A stretch of 64,000 nucleotides of DNA from assembly GCA_963920765.1 (NCBI GenBank), contig OY987242.1, positions 16,020,002-16,084,001 on the forward strand, in the 5' to 3' direction. Position numbers and translations under genes: made by a program. Below, one piece after another: positions 12,468 to 25,341 of this stretch. The notes under the pieces are model-generated. The model was given only the letters and a program-made list of their open reading frames with translations. It had not been told where the DNA came from and did no database searches. This DNA is from Ulota crispa. Lineage: Eukaryota; Streptophyta; Bryopsida; Orthotrichales; Orthotrichaceae. Within the stretch, counting starts at the first letter, position 1, and each line of letters starts with the position of its first letter.

Positions 12468-12520
12468 CATTCCCATTCGCATTCGCATTCTCATTCGCAT
12501 TTGCATTCACATTTGCATTT
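12468..12520. repeat. Hexanucleotide repeat (CATTCG/CATTTG)
   Basis: About nine imperfect six-base units, about 100 bases upstream of the hydrolase start codon, in the promoter or leader. Confidence 0.85.
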
Positions 12521-12623
12521 GAGGATCGAGATGCCACGGCCGGCGCTCGCACTTGTCGCACCAACACGCGGCTCCTTTGAGGCAACAATCGTGGGGTAGA
12601 TTAGAAGCAGAAGCAGCAGCAGC

Positions 12624-15600
12624 ATGGCCACCTGCAAGTCGTGGATGTCAAGTGTCCTGCTCGGGGACAGAACTCAACGCAATGGTTTGTCATCACGAGT
12701 TGCGCATTTCAGTCCACCGCGAGTTCCGTTCTCGAAGAGAATGACGATCATGGCTGCCGCTACGACGCCATTGAAGCTGGAAAAGGTGATCCTCACCAAG
12801 AGCCAAATCCACGAGGTGAAGACACAGCACTTTTCTTCTTCCTCCATAGCCATGGTTTCAAACCCTAATTGGTGGATGGTTTATTTGATTGATTTTGGAG
12901 TGTCGTTGGTGGAGTTGATTGATGGCAGGCGAGAGAGGCGATGGATGGGTTTGTGGAGAACATTCCGAACCACCCGGAGAAGCGGGACGGAGCATCGCCG
13001 TACTACCTGCTGCACGGCGATGGCGACTCCGTGTATGGGACAGTGTTGATGTTCCATGGATTCTCCGCCTCCACTTGGCAGATGAGCCTTCTTGCGCAGT
13101 ATCTGTATGACAATGGTTTTAACGTTTATCAACCTGGTCTCTGCGGCCATTGCTTAGTGAATCCCGACCAGAACTGGCCTAAGGTAGTAAGCTCTAGTAC
13201 TTCTGCATTCCCACCCTCATCCTCCTCTTCCTCTTCGCTTGCTCGCTTGCTCGTTTGCTTGCTGGCTCGCTTGCTGGCTTAATTGGCTTGATTGTTTGCT
13301 TGCTGGCTTGCTTGTTTGCTTGCTGGTTTGATTTGTTTGCTTGCTGGCTTGCTTGTTTGCTTGCTGGCTTGATTGTTTGCTTGCTGGTTTGATTTGTTTG
13401 CTTGCTGGCTTGATTGTTTGCTTGCTGGCTTGATTGTTTGCTTTGAACGTGAACTTGACGGCGTGTTTGATTTCGGTACACAGCACGACTTGAAGCGTGA
13501 GATTAAGGAGGAATTGACTGCAAAGCTTCTGAGCGATCCAGAGTTGGCTGCATATATTCAGGATTTCGTGTCAATCAGCACCTTGACTCCCGATCAGGTA
13601 GGCCTTGACAAATCTAGCTGCAAATCGGGTTTAGGGTTTACTAGACTGTTTTTTTGGAAGAGCGTTAGAGCATCTGCGCTGTCGCACGCAACCTGGAGCA
13701 CTCAAATGCAGGTGCATTCACTATCACTGGCTTGCTCAAATCTCCAATGCCCCACCCTTGCCCTCAAGCAGGTACAAGCAAGCACTAAGAGTAAGAGTGT
13801 ATCACAACGCATGGCAGCTGTTGAGCTTCAATCGTGGGTCTCTTGTGTTGAGCAATCAACAAATTTCAATTGTCCTAGATTTGGGTGCAGTAAGGATTCA
13901 TCAAACCCTGAATGTTCTAGTGTTCAAGCTACAATTCAGGTAGCCTTGTCTTGTACAGGGTGATGGCGTGAGGCGTGTCAAACATAGTGACCTCGCCAAG
14001 TGCTCTTGCAAGGTTGTTGAGCGTGTGTGGGTGCGGATGCTCTCAGAGAACAGATAGTGTTTAAAGGTTTATTATCAACTTCGGCGTAGCATGGTCCTTC
14101 TCTTTTTCCAAAATACTAACCTGCCCTTGATTGTTTTTTCGAAGCAATTCTGACATCCCCCTATACATAGTTTGCCCCCATTACTAAGAATCCTGTCTAA
14201 GGAATGTTTAGCTGGACCGACGCTTATCTGCAAAGAATCCAAGTGGTAGGCTGACATCCCTATTATTCCTTTTCAGGCGAGCGGAGCAGTGGCACGTTTG
14301 AAGTCACTGAATGAGCCGGAATTGCTTGAAGCACTCTTCGATGAGGAGTTTTCTGATTCTAAGTTTTACAAGTACTTTCCACCCCCCGCCCCTTTGCTCC
14401 TCAACCTTTGATTTTAGGTGCCAGCAGCATAATCTCATCTTAAGGTAGGAGCATTCATTACCAACATTGTGCCTGATGGTGTCACTCTTTACTCAGGGTA
14501 GTCATTCTAGAACTTAAATCTAGGTATGTCGTAGATAGCTTATTGGTGTTGACCAAGATGATAAACTATCTATGACGTACTTAGATTTAAGTTCTAAAAT
14601 GACTACCATGTATAGAGAGTGACGCCATTAAATACAACGTTAGTAATGGGTGCTCCTACCTTCCTAGCAATTGTGTGTATCGTGAATAGGTTTAGCATGA
14701 AACTAATGCCTACTATGCAAGGACTAGAGGTCACCGTTCAGCAACAAAACTTGCTCTAGATTTATACTGATTTAGGGTTGTCAGAGCTCTCGGTTTGTCA
14801 ACTCCTCTTTTCCGGCAACAGCCCAAACTCTTGTTTCCAAATTACTTGCCAAAAATTCCCTTCAGATCACTATTGTCATTTTATCAGCAAGTGTTTGTGG
14901 TTTCGTTTTTTTCCTCCAGATACTACGAATCGGAGCACATGAACTATCTGCATGAGGCGGAGGAGCGGATGAAAGAGGTGGAGGCTCTGCCTGGACCTGT
15001 CTTCACGGTGGGTATGTCAATGGGTGGTGCAACGGCACTCTCTCTCGCAGCTCGACACTCGGACAAAGTTGCCAAAACTGCAGTTTTTGCACCCCTCCTC
15101 AAGGTAGTCTCTCCGAACCACCCATTGGACTTGTTCACCTACTTTTGCAACTGTATTCACACACACTCCAAAAAATCAACAGGCGAAGGTATGTGCTACT
15201 TAATCCGTAAATGCCGCGGCGGACGGATGGATAACAAAAGAAAAAAACTTTGTACCATGGAAAAAGCTGTTTTTCATCTGTTTTTTAGAAGTGATCTAGA
15301 TTGTGAGAAGATTTAGAAACATGGTATTAGGTATTAAGTTCCATGTTGCTGCAACATACACTATTGATTTTGCAACTTTTGGAAACAATATTATAATGGG
15401 TGGGCACTTGCCACACCAATGTATTGCTACAATAAAGGTAGGGGCAACCACGGTTACTAGCCGGGTATTTAACCCTTTAACGACTGGTTGACCAGTTCTT
15501 GGTCGATTTTTATAATTTGTAGAGAGAGCATGTCAAGGAATTTGATGATGTGGCAAAGGGGATGGATCTGGGGAATTGGAAAGTGAAGAGTTTAGGACAA

Positions 15601-18600
15601 TAATCATGCCAATCTAAGGTGGCATGTGGCTAGAGGGTTGAAAAAACTAAAAGAGTACGAAAATACACCAATAAATGCAAAAAAATGGCCATAATAACTA
15701 AAGAGTGAGCATAATTCATGATGCATAACACTAAACGCTGCAAGATACTTCCATTTGTACGGTCAGATTTGTGATAGACATTTGTACTCAATAACCCTAA
15801 AATATCTCCCAAATGAAAATACAAAGGATTGCCCACCCCCAGAATCGACCACGGTCGTTAAAGGGTTAAGGAGAGGAGCCCATTTGTCTTGCTTGGAAGT
15901 GATAATGATCTAGGTTTTTGTCTAGACTTGAAGAGAACACAATTTTTGCTAAGTTTCCAGCTTGGGGGTCACCTGCGTGAATAGAAACCACATGAGAGCC
16001 ACTATAGAGTGGATTCTACCTTTTGAATTTAAAGAACAACAAACATTCTAGGGTGTCAAATAAATATTAGACGATTGATTTTTGTTCACGACAATAGATA
16101 ACTAGATACTTTAGAGTGGAATTAAATGTCAAAAAATAGATGTACATAATGAGTGGCATTGGTTGGTGGGGGTGTTGTGTTGTGTGTTTGTTGTGTTGTG
16201 TGTTTGTTGTGTTGGTGCAGATCATCAATCAGAGCAACTGCCGGTTTTCAAAGCTGGCGGGACCGCTGGGGGCGCAGGAGAAAGGGTGGTACCCGGACAT
16301 GCCGTTCCTGCTGAGCTGCATGGTAGCCGTGGATGTGTTCGGCCATTTTGTGCGGCAGGAGCAGCACGTGCAGGCGCTGGCCAAAGTGCCGACGCTGATC
16401 GTGCAGACGGAAATCGACGACTCCGCCGACCACTCTGTTGGCATGCGCTTCATCGCCGACCTCCAACACCGCGCCGGTACATATACATACATATATACAC
16501 ACTCTCCTCTCTCCCTCGCCCTCCTTATCTCCTTCTCAGAGGAGAGGACACTATATTTTGTGAGCGTAAAACGGTGAGCCATGGGCGGTGAGCCAAGATT
16601 TTATTCTATGAGAAGGAACCGATTGCAAGCTTGAAGTCAATGGAAAAAATATAAAAAAAACAGCAAGTTTTTGAAGAGATAGAAAGTTTAAAATGCACAC
16701 TTATAGGGTCTTATGGACACGTTTATAAATGAACTTGAGTTATTTTGACAAAAAAATTCAGGCCCATGACTCATAGCTCACAGATCCTTGCTCTTGTCCT
16801 ATAGGAAGAATGCTATTTTGTGAGTGTAAAATGGTGAGCCATGAGTAGTGAGCTAAGATTCTATTCTAGGAGTGCAAACCAATTCTAAGCTCAAAATTTA
16901 TTGACCAAAAAAAAAATCAAATTTTTGAAGAGACAGAAAGTTTAAAATGCACATTACAGGGCACATGTTTATAGGTGAAATTTAATACTTTGACAAAATA
17001 ATGTAGGCTCACATCTCATGGCTCACAGATCCTTGTTCACATTATAGCATTCCCCTCTCCCTCCCTTCAATTCTTTGTGCACTTGACTTTCCGTTTCATT
17101 AGAGTATCCGGCACACTTCCCATACACTCGCCTCATACTGTTGTTGCCTGATAGCACATTAGGGGTTTCAAACCTTGCGGAAAACAGAATTTTGTAGAAG
17201 CGTTTTCACATGAGTTGGGGGTTTCAAACCTAGGGGAAAGCAGAATTTTTTTCTACTTTTTGCTGCATGAGAAAATGCAAACAAAGTTTTCTCAGGCAAA
17301 ATGTTTTGCAATCAGAAAGTTTTTGCGTACCTAGTGAGGTGCAGAGAAGCGCAAGGATGCGCTACCTTGGGTGCGAAAATAAGGAAAACAACAAGGAACC
17401 AGCCTCTAAATTATTGTGAGAAGTGAAGATGTTTTTCTCTTGCAAAAAGGGTTAATGGGGAAACCAGGTTTAGTTGGGAAATACACCAAGCTTTGAAACC
17501 CCTTTTTTGTTCCACATTTGAACTAGAGGTCTAGCTAAAAAGATCCACTCCTCACTTAGACACTTTCTATATAGTTGAATCCTTAGCCAAATTCAAAAGA
17601 AAGTACGTATTTTGAAAGCAAGAAAGGAAATAAAAGGTTGCTAAAACTGGAGTTATAAACTATTGTTGCACCATGCTTGCAGCCCCTGCTAAGCGCGCAA
17701 TAGTTTAGGCTTTGGAATGCTCTTTAGAACCTAGAAGTGGTTCAATTCAAACAAGCATCTTGCAGATTGAAAATAGATCAATGATAGATTGGTGATTGAG
17801 TGGTGGTGAACTTCTAAATGACTTCAAGAGCAGTCTCACCGTGCTTTAAATAGGTTTTGCATAAACATTTACTACCGTTTCCCTTTATTCAATAAACCTC
17901 AAAATCTAATACCTTTTTGTGTCCCTTTCTCAGCTAGCTTGCACAATGTGTAGTTAGTTTAAATTTGATGAGGAATTGAGCGTGGGAATGGTATTGATTG
18001 AGGAGTAGTATTTTTGGGCTAGGTCTCATAGTTGCCCGACCCTCATGCTTTATGACAGTTTTGTGCTTTTTTTTAAGATTTTCAATGGAAATACCTATTA
18101 CCGCCTGTGATCTCAAAATTTCTTTTTCGTGTTTGGAAAAAATGCAGGTGAAGATGGCCCCCTACATTTTTCCACATTATATGCTGCAGCTGAAGCTGTG
18201 CCTCATCCCATGGTGCACCCACTGGAGGTAAAAACATGCAAAAAAAGAGAAGAGATTACACTAAAATTCACCAGGCAGTATTTATTGAAGCTTTGTAGCA
18301 TTGTGTGACAATCAATTCGTGGTGCGTGTAAAAATAAGATTTTAGTAAGAGTATCTGGAGTTCTAGATGGTTTTACAACCCTTTTTTCACACTTCGTAAA
18401 CTCTCGTTTTTATCCCCATTTTTGTTTGTAACATTTTTGTGGCATACTGAGTACATAGTGAATTTTCATGTGGGCTCATTGGGTTTTGATGAAAGAATAG
18501 AGGTTTGAACGTTAGAGAAGGTAATACTAAATAGGTGTATGTATAATTTGACATTATAACATTAGACAACTAAGCTTAATTTAATGCTTTACCAAAATAC

Positions 18601-19231
18601 TAGAGATTTTTTTTTGGGTACTTGGTGGTTTCACTTGATTTCATAGAAAGTGAGTTTAAATCATGGCTTATATTAGATTCTAAGGTTTAGGGTTTTTTCA
18701 CAAAGTGCTTAGGGCTTTCCCCATTTCAAAGAAGGCAAAGGGACTCCATTTAGCATTGGTTTACAGTGCATGACACTTGTAACCAACAACTCCTGAAGTT
18801 GAGTGGCTAGTCTATTGTTTTGTCAAGAAAAAACTTAGCAAAAATCTAAGACCACCAGAATGAAGCCTAACTTTTGTTCTTCTTGCTAATGAAATTGCTT
18901 TTGAAGTAATGGATATATGTGTTGTGCTTTAATATTTCTTGTTGCGACGTTAGCTGTTGGTTATAAGTATCATGCACTATATATATATTATGTTATACTC
19001 TAAGGTGGTGGTAGTGTACATTTTTATGTTTATTGATGTGCTTTGATTGTGTGTATGTGTGTGCAGTCTAGCTTAGGCCACACAAACAAGTTTTGGCAAA
19101 GCCTCTACCAAGAAACCTTTCGGTTTTTGACTGAAGGGATTGTGGATGTAGAGCATTTGCATTTGAAGAACCAAGACCCATCTCTCCCTCAAGTCAAGCC
19201 ATTGGAAATTCCAGCTATGATTGTAACATAG
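12624..19231 (+). CDS. Alpha/beta hydrolase fold protein
   Basis: Eight exons are read: 12624-12815, 12929-13183, 13484-13597, 14277-14371, 14920-15103, 16221-16476, 18148-18227 and 19067-19231 (stop included). All introns are GT-AG and the phases fit, giving 446 residues. The fold is shown by an oxyanion-type HGFSAS (107-112), a nucleophile elbow GMSMGG with Ser252, an acidic turn TEIDDSAD (343-350; Asp346 is the likely triad acid) and a late His (His385 or His389 in VPHPMVHP). A charged helical stretch at about 150-238, between the first sheet and the elbow, probably forms a cap. The first 45 residues are rich in Ser, Arg and Ala and could be a transit peptide. The start ATG at 12624 has a good context. 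Substrate unknown: it could be an esterase, lipase or thioesterase. Introns 3, 4, 5 and 6 each hold MITEs. The fold is well supported; the exact start and the first junction are less so. Confidence 0.85.
13236..13445. repeat. GCTT-based minisatellite in hydrolase intron 2
   Basis: Repeats of TTGCTTGCTGGCTTGATTGT and close variants fill most of intron 2 (13184-13483). Open frames across it are low complexity and not coding. Confidence 0.9.
13668..14042. mobile_element. MITE, GAGCATCYGC family, copy 2 (hydrolase intron 3)
   Basis: Tips GAGCATCTGCGC and GTGCGGATGCTC. Flanks TTA and TCA fit a decayed 3-bp duplication. The interior is homologous to copies 1, 3 and 4. Confidence 0.85.
14442..14662. 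mobile_element. MITE, AAGGTAG family, copy 2 (hydrolase intron 4)
   Basis: A long hairpin with tips AAGGTAGGAGCATTCATTAC and, in complement, AAGGTAGGAGCACCCATTAC. The interior arms also pair (GTAGTCATTCTAGAACTTAA with its near complement). Confidence 0.9.
15200..15472. mobile_element. TTAA-flanked element, copy D (hydrolase intron 5)
   Basis: TTAA at 15200 and 15469. The interior is homologous to copy G and, inverted, to M and L. The left tip TCCGTAAATGCCGC is good, but the right tip is diverged. It shares TTAA 15469 with copy E. Confidence 0.7.
15469..15869. mobile_element. TTAA-flanked element, copy E (hydrolase intron 5)
   Basis: TTAA at 15469 and 15866. Tips CCCTTTAACGACTGGTTGACC and, in complement, CCCTTTAACGACCGTGGTCG. 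393 bases. Confidence 0.85.
16541..17054. mobile_element. Two tandem MITEs, GAATGCTATTTTGTGAG family (hydrolase intron 6)
   Basis: Two related units, about 16541-16802 and 16808-17054. The second has clear tips GAATGCTATTTTGTGAG and, in complement, GAATGCTATAATGTGA. Both contain GACAGAAAGTTTAAAATGCAC or a close variant, also found at 44450-44655. Confidence 0.78.
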
Positions 19232-20062
19232 GCAAGTTTCATTACATCATTTTTTCTAGTGTTGGGAAGGTCTTGTCACTTCAAGAGTAAAAAAAGAGCA
19301 ACAAGAACGGAAGAGCAATTGAGCCCAATAATAGGAGTTGCAAAATTGAAGTCAATAGTACAAGTTGATTGAAGTAGTTGCAAAACTGATGTCATGTTGT
19401 GTCCTTGTATTCTAGGTAACATTATTTTTTACATTTTTACCTTGGGGACACATTTGTGGTGTTACATATAGCGTTACAACGAGTTAATATGATGATATTG
19501 TTGCATGATGATATCATTTTGAATTTGTGTTTCTTTTCACAAGATTCATTCCTAAACTCTTACTGTAAGGTACTTAGCAGGTTGCTATTGTGTGAATTTG
19601 AGCTTTAGGGTAGCTCACACTAGGTCATTTTGTTACGCATTAGTGTTAAACTTGTTGCCCAATTGTCATTGATTTGAAAGGAAAGTCTTTTTAGGTATAG
19701 CTTTGGAACGTCTTGGATTGTTGTAATATTTACTAGGTTCTGAAGCCAGCAATGAAACATATGTTTAGTCCAAATTTCACAAGAACTTGAAAAATACATC
19801 GCACTCTTAGGGCTTGTGTAAAAAATAATAACTTGAAAGTTCAATTTCTGTTTTGTTAGAATTAAGAATTTTCCAATGATATGAAAAACACCTCCAAGGA
19901 TGTCTAAATTTACCTCTTAGTTAAATTTTAAATTCAAATACAACAACCTTAGTTAGCAATGACAAAAAGAATAAACAAATAAGCAAGTCTTAATTTTAGT
20001 TTTAACTAAGCTAATAGTATCTTCAAATGTTGAGTCAAAAATTATATTTTTAGTGTTACTAA
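19232..20062. other. Downstream of the hydrolase gene
   Basis: 3' flank of the hydrolase gene. No other gene or repeat recognised. Confidence 0.45.
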
Positions 20063-20339
20063 ACCTTAAATGTCGGGCTGAAAACCGTGGCTTATCTTGC
20101 CCTGTAGCACTACAATGCCATGACAAGTGCCCATCTTATAGTATTGTTTTTAAAAGTTGCAAAAGTCAACAATGCATAATGACCTCATGAAACTTTAAAT
20201 TATCCATTATGATCATTTCCTATTGATGTTGTCCAAAAACAATAGAAACAATCAAACTTTAATAAAAAAAAACTATATTGTGGTGCCAATCAATTAGTAC
20301 AAGGAGTGGCATTATTCATTTGACATTTGGGATTTTTAA
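20063..20339. mobile_element. TTAA-type element, copy M
   Basis: The left flank is CTAA (20059) in place of TTAA and the left tip is ACCTTAAATGTCGGGC. The right end abuts TTAA 20336, which also starts copy F. The interior is homologous to inverted D and to L. Confidence 0.65.
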
Positions 20340-21296
20340 CCCCTAAATGCTTGAGGTACCACATTTTGGTGTTGAAAATACTTTGAAGTTCAATAAAATT
20401 AACTAGATTGCTATTTTTGATTATTTATATTTTTGAACTACTCTTTTTAGAGTCTAGTTTTAGCATCAAAAATCTAGTTTTGAAATTGATTGATTATGAC
20501 TTTCTTATTCAAAATTTTCTGCAAGGGTCTTGACTTTCTGTAATGTTGAGAGCTCTTGGAAATGAGCCTCAAATACACTAGATCTTGGAGAAAAAAATTC
20601 ACTAGAAATTCATTTTAAAAATTTGTAGAAGAGATTTTGAAAATCCGTAAAGTGATTGGAGTTAAGGTAGGAACACCCATAAGCGTCAGTGTCCCCATAA
20701 CCGTCACCTTTGAAATCTTGGAAAATCTGTGGAAGTGAATAGATGTAATGACAAGGATGTACAACATGTGAACATGAAATCTTAAAATGGTTATGCGTGC
20801 AATGGCAGTTAGCTTTTTAAAAATTCACAACTTATTCTCACAATATCCAAATAATACATTTGAAAGTGCAAACTCATTTTTTTTCTGTTCCTAACAAGAT
20901 CCTATAGTTTGCTAATTGTTTATTAATAGCCATCATGTTCAAATCCTTAGTTTGACATTTATGGGTGCTCCTACCTTATAGTATGTATGTTATGTCCTTT
21001 AACCTTGTATTTTTTTGGTAACCAATTTTTTAGATTCAACATGTGAAAAGAGGATTGAAAGACTTCAAGTCATTTTTGCAAGTTTAACACCCTTATGATC
21101 AAACATTAGAATCTTTCAATCCATAAGTGATATTGTTGTATTTTCTTTTCCTATGTGATCTCTAACATGTATAGTTTAAATTTGTATGGTTATGGTTTAA
21201 TAAATTTTGATATAGCTAACTAAAATGTTGGCTTCTTGTTCAATTTAGAGCAAATTCCTAGAAGTTCAAAAAAGGCCTCAAGCATTTAGGGGTTAA
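20336..21296. mobile_element. TTAA-flanked element, copy F, with nested MITE
   Basis: TTAA at 20336 and 21293. Perfect 17-bp tips CCCCTAAATGCTTGAGG on both ends. It is interrupted by an AAGGTAG-family MITE at 20664-20977. Confidence 0.92.
20664..20977. mobile_element. MITE, AAGGTAG family, copy 3 (nested)
   Basis: Tips AAGGTAGGAACACCCATAAG and, in complement, AAGGTAGGAGCACCCATAAA. It lies inside TTAA element F, so it inserted later. Confidence 0.85.
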
Positions 21297-21769
21297 TGTT
21301 TCGGTGTTTGAAGCTTGTAGTTTCCAAAATGTTTTGTCATCTCAAAAGTAGTACACACTATATATGAATTAGTCTCAAATCCTTAGGAGCAAACTAAAGG
21401 GAGGTAGCCTTAGGCTTGATATATGAATTAGCAATTGTATAACAATGTACAAAACTTCTTAGCATTATATAGACAAAAACAATAATCATGATAAATTGAG
21501 TGAGATTTTACAATTCTTGTCATACAATTTTCTTTAAGAAAATTATATTCAAGAAACTTTGGACTTAATGTCAATTGGTTGCCTAATTATGGGTATTTTT
21601 CTTATGCCCACTAGTTGCTGGACACCATTTATAGAATACAAAAGGCACTTTTTTGTTTGATCTTGTTGGTAATGGACAAGCTTATTTTCATTTATGAATT
21701 ACATACTAAGTCTTGCAAGTTGATCTTAGATTGCCAGGTTAAAGACATAGTCCCATTTAAAACAACCAA

Positions 21770-23710
21770 GGTGAATTGATCCCCTCCTTGCCCCTCTCAT
21801 GGATGAACCAAGGATGAGAGGGCCAGCTCAATCAATCTTTTCCTATCCCTCCGTTCCCACGTAGTTAGCTATTCCCAAGCAGTAGAGAAGTTGCCCCTCT
21901 CTTATTCTCTGGTGGCCCTTTTTCTGGAGCTAGAGCTCTTAATTTGCTTGTATTTTTTTATGAGGCTTGGAAAACAGGGTAGCGTGATGTCTATTTTAGA
22001 CTAACTTTTGTCTAAGTATTCAAAAATAACCAAATCGTGAGTCATACCCACATGGTTTAGGATTACTTTTTCCACTTTCTTTTGTTATTAGGCATATAGC
22101 ATTATTAGAAATAAAAAGAAATGGTTGTGACGTACACAGTTTAAAATGAACATTCAAATCTTGTCTTTAGTGAATAAAAATATTATTTTGGGTTTAGGGT
22201 TTGGATGTGGAGGGGGTATAGAAGACATTTGTGTTAATGCAAACCTCCTCTTCTTCATGTGCACAAGGGAGGATGGAATTTATGTGGGCATGTATACTTT
22301 GGAAGAGGTATGTTTTTTAATTTTAATTTTATTGTTCTATGTAGTACCTTAACTTATATTTTTGATATGATGGTGGTTGGGATACAAGAGCATTTAAGAT
22401 ATTAAGCTTTCTAGTTGGGATTATTAAACACTTATATGTTTTTAGCAAATTTTTATTGGAGTATGTGTTATTTTGTTTGCTTATTCAAAATTGAAAATTA
22501 AGCTTTAAAGATATTTTGTATGAGCTTTTAAATGAATGCTAATCCGTTTCAAACAACAATGCACCTTTAGATATAAAGACATTGTCACTAATATTGAAAT
22601 GAAGAAGAAAATAACTTTGAATAGGACATTGCTGATCAACCAATAGCATAAGGCAAATGTTTAATACAGTTGATTTTGTTTAGAATCATTAGAACAATTT
22701 CAATACAAAATCATTGGGACAGTTACAATATTTAGCCCAAGGTTGAATTGGAAATGGAATAAGACATTAGCTTGCAACCCCTCTTGACATACGATTTTTT
22801 AACCCTTTTATACAAAAAAATCCTTCAAGATTTGCATATCATTTTGTCAACCCACGGATATATGGACATTGTTGTAATTCCTATTCCTCCTCAATTTACT
22901 CCATGTTTTGTATACAAATTTATAGGATTAAGCAAAAACGCTAGTCTAAAAGTGCTGATAATTTTATAGTTCATAAATTACAAAAATTATCAATTTTAGA
23001 ACTCGTTTAAGCAAATTTTCATAGTGCAAGAGGAACACCGTGTAGGTTCTAATGACAAATTTGTCCCTAGAAATGGAATGGTAAAGGTAGCAAACTCGTC
23101 TAGTGGAGAGTTCAATGGTGTTCCAATAGCGGAACATGTTAAGCGGTTGCTCAATAATGTTACAACTCGATTAAGTTGTGCAAAGAAAAACACAAGGTAG
23201 CCCCCATGAAGCAATCTACAGTTTACAAAAGCAAAATTTGTCATTTGAAAAGAGCAACCTGAGTACCTTCAAAATAGGCGGGGATGCAATCCTCAAGAGC
23301 AAGAGTAATCTGGAGTGCGCAAGGCTCAACAACGATAGCAATGCAAGAGTACCCACGCCTCAACAACAACGCCAGTTCATGACGACAGCAATCCAGAGGT
23401 GCTTAGAGCTCACAACTAGCAATTAGAACCAACAATGGTCCATGACGACATCAATCTAGAGGTGCTCAAAGCTCACAACAAGCAATTGGAACCCTAAACC
23501 AGCAAGATAAAATGAGAGCTTTGTCACGCCCTTGCAGTGCACAAGCTAGAGTACGAGCAACTCAAGTGAACAATAGAACGTGAGTAGGTCTGATATTCAC
23601 AAAAACGAGAAGAAATAATATGTGAGAAAGTGCACAACGATGGGGTTGGGATTGGCCTCCTCTCACCTTTGGTTCATCCAGGTGATGGGCAATGAGGGGG
23701 TTAGTTCACC
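21770..23710. mobile_element. 1.9-kb non-autonomous element, GGTGAAYT family
   Basis: Inverted ends of about 50 bases: GGTGAATTGATCCCCTCC and, in complement, GGTGAACTAACCCCCTCA, followed in both by GGATGAACCAA. No transposase was recognised inside. A small relative is at 51626-52001. Confidence 0.7.
23378..23503. repeat. Tandem duplication, 63-bp unit, two copies
   Basis: Two copies starting CATGACGACA(G/T)CAATC, at 23378 and 23441, inside the 1.9-kb element. Confidence 0.85.
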
Positions 23711-25341
23711 CTAGCCTAAAACATACACATGCTTGTAAATAATTCCAAAGAACAAGTGGTTGAACAACTTGCAAACAATTTTATACAATGTTCCAAAAGT
23801 AAGAACAAGAATAAGGGCCTCCTTTAACAACATATAAAATGTTGACATCACTAAAAACATAATAATTCTATGGTCATACACCTTGTGTTCAAATCTTAAC
23901 CTTGTAATATATGAAGGATTTGTGGTCTTAAAAAATGATCCAAAATGTAGAATAGAAAATATTCCTTTTGCCAAGTACAAGAAGTTAGTTCCATGAACAA
24001 TCCTATGATCTTACTGATGTATTTTGAAAGAATTCTACAAATTTGAACAAAATGTTCAAAAGATTATAACCTTTGACAAAGTAAATCTTAAATGAACATG
24101 AATATTTTAGTCTTTTATCTTAGTTGTTCTCTTGGTGCTTTTTATGGACTTTTAATCTTTGAAAATTTTCAAGCTATATTGAGCACACTTCGATATTGCT
24201 ATAAATTTTCAAAATTCAGAACTTCAAGAATTTCTAACAAAAATTGATTGAATAATAAAATATAATTCATTACATTTGTAAATTCATATGACAATCATCT
24301 ACATAAAACACGAACTTTGCCTACTTATATAATTGCCAACTCATTACTTAGTATATATGACAAAGTTTGCATGCATGACATAATATAATGGCCAATTGAT
24401 TACATAGTTCATACACAGCTTGACATTTCAAAGTCAATTGAATTTCTCCTGAACTACAGTTGTACTTAAATCCTCCAAAGGTTGAAGCCTCGAGGGTACT
24501 CTAAATTTCTATAAATGCAAAGATTTATTATAAAGTGCAGTTTAGAAGGTTAGTTGAATGCTCGCCTATGATTTCAATGGTCTTCGATTTAGCTATTCTT
24601 CATTCCAAAATCCAAAATTGAACAAAAATTAAGACTCCTTACAAGGAACTCATATACAGCAACAACCACTACTCTAAAATTTCCAAAACCATTATAGCAT
24701 TTCCGAGAGACTAAACGGTAAGGAAGCTGACCCCAAATTTTGTTTTGAAGATACTAGAAAAGGCAGAGCTCCAAAATGAATTGTCATGTCAAGCATAAAA
24801 AGTTTACCATTGCGTATCGAAGTAACCAAAATTTTAAAGAAAAATCCAACTCTTTCTCTGTTTCAGGTGTTCAGAGCACAGAAACATCTGCTCTTTCATC
24901 CAAAACTTGTATGGTACAAATTGTGGTTGTTGATCAGCGACCCACCAGCATAAGAAGTCTGTAATTAATAAGCATGGGCTGTGGTTTAGGCTGCCACGAG
25001 ATCCAAAACTGATGCCAATAGGCATGTGCAAACCTCAAAGTCTCCTTCCTCTCCCTCAAATATTTCAACCTAGACAAATTTTCAATCCTCAAGTTTGCCA
25101 CCAAAGGTTGTCTAGCACAAGATTACGTTGCAAATCTTACTCGGGCTGGACAACCTCTGGCATAGCTGCAGAACTGTGAGTTCACAGCAAATAGACAAAC
25201 GTACTATTTGCAATGCAAAGAGATCTTGTGATGAAGAAGGAAAATTTACCACTTCTGTGTTTGGCATACACCGGGTGTTGCAGTGCTCGTAGTTGAGGGC
25301 TTATCGTCGTTTCAATCGTGAGATTTCAGAAAAGCTCCATC
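23711..25341. other. Region between the 1.9-kb element and SRT1
   Basis: 3' flank of the minus-strand SRT1 gene. AT-rich, with no supported coding region. Confidence 0.45.

Noticed and set aside
13194-13486. Gln/Lys/Ser-rich minus-strand frames in hydrolase intron 2
   Set aside because: Low-complexity translation of the GCTT minisatellite.
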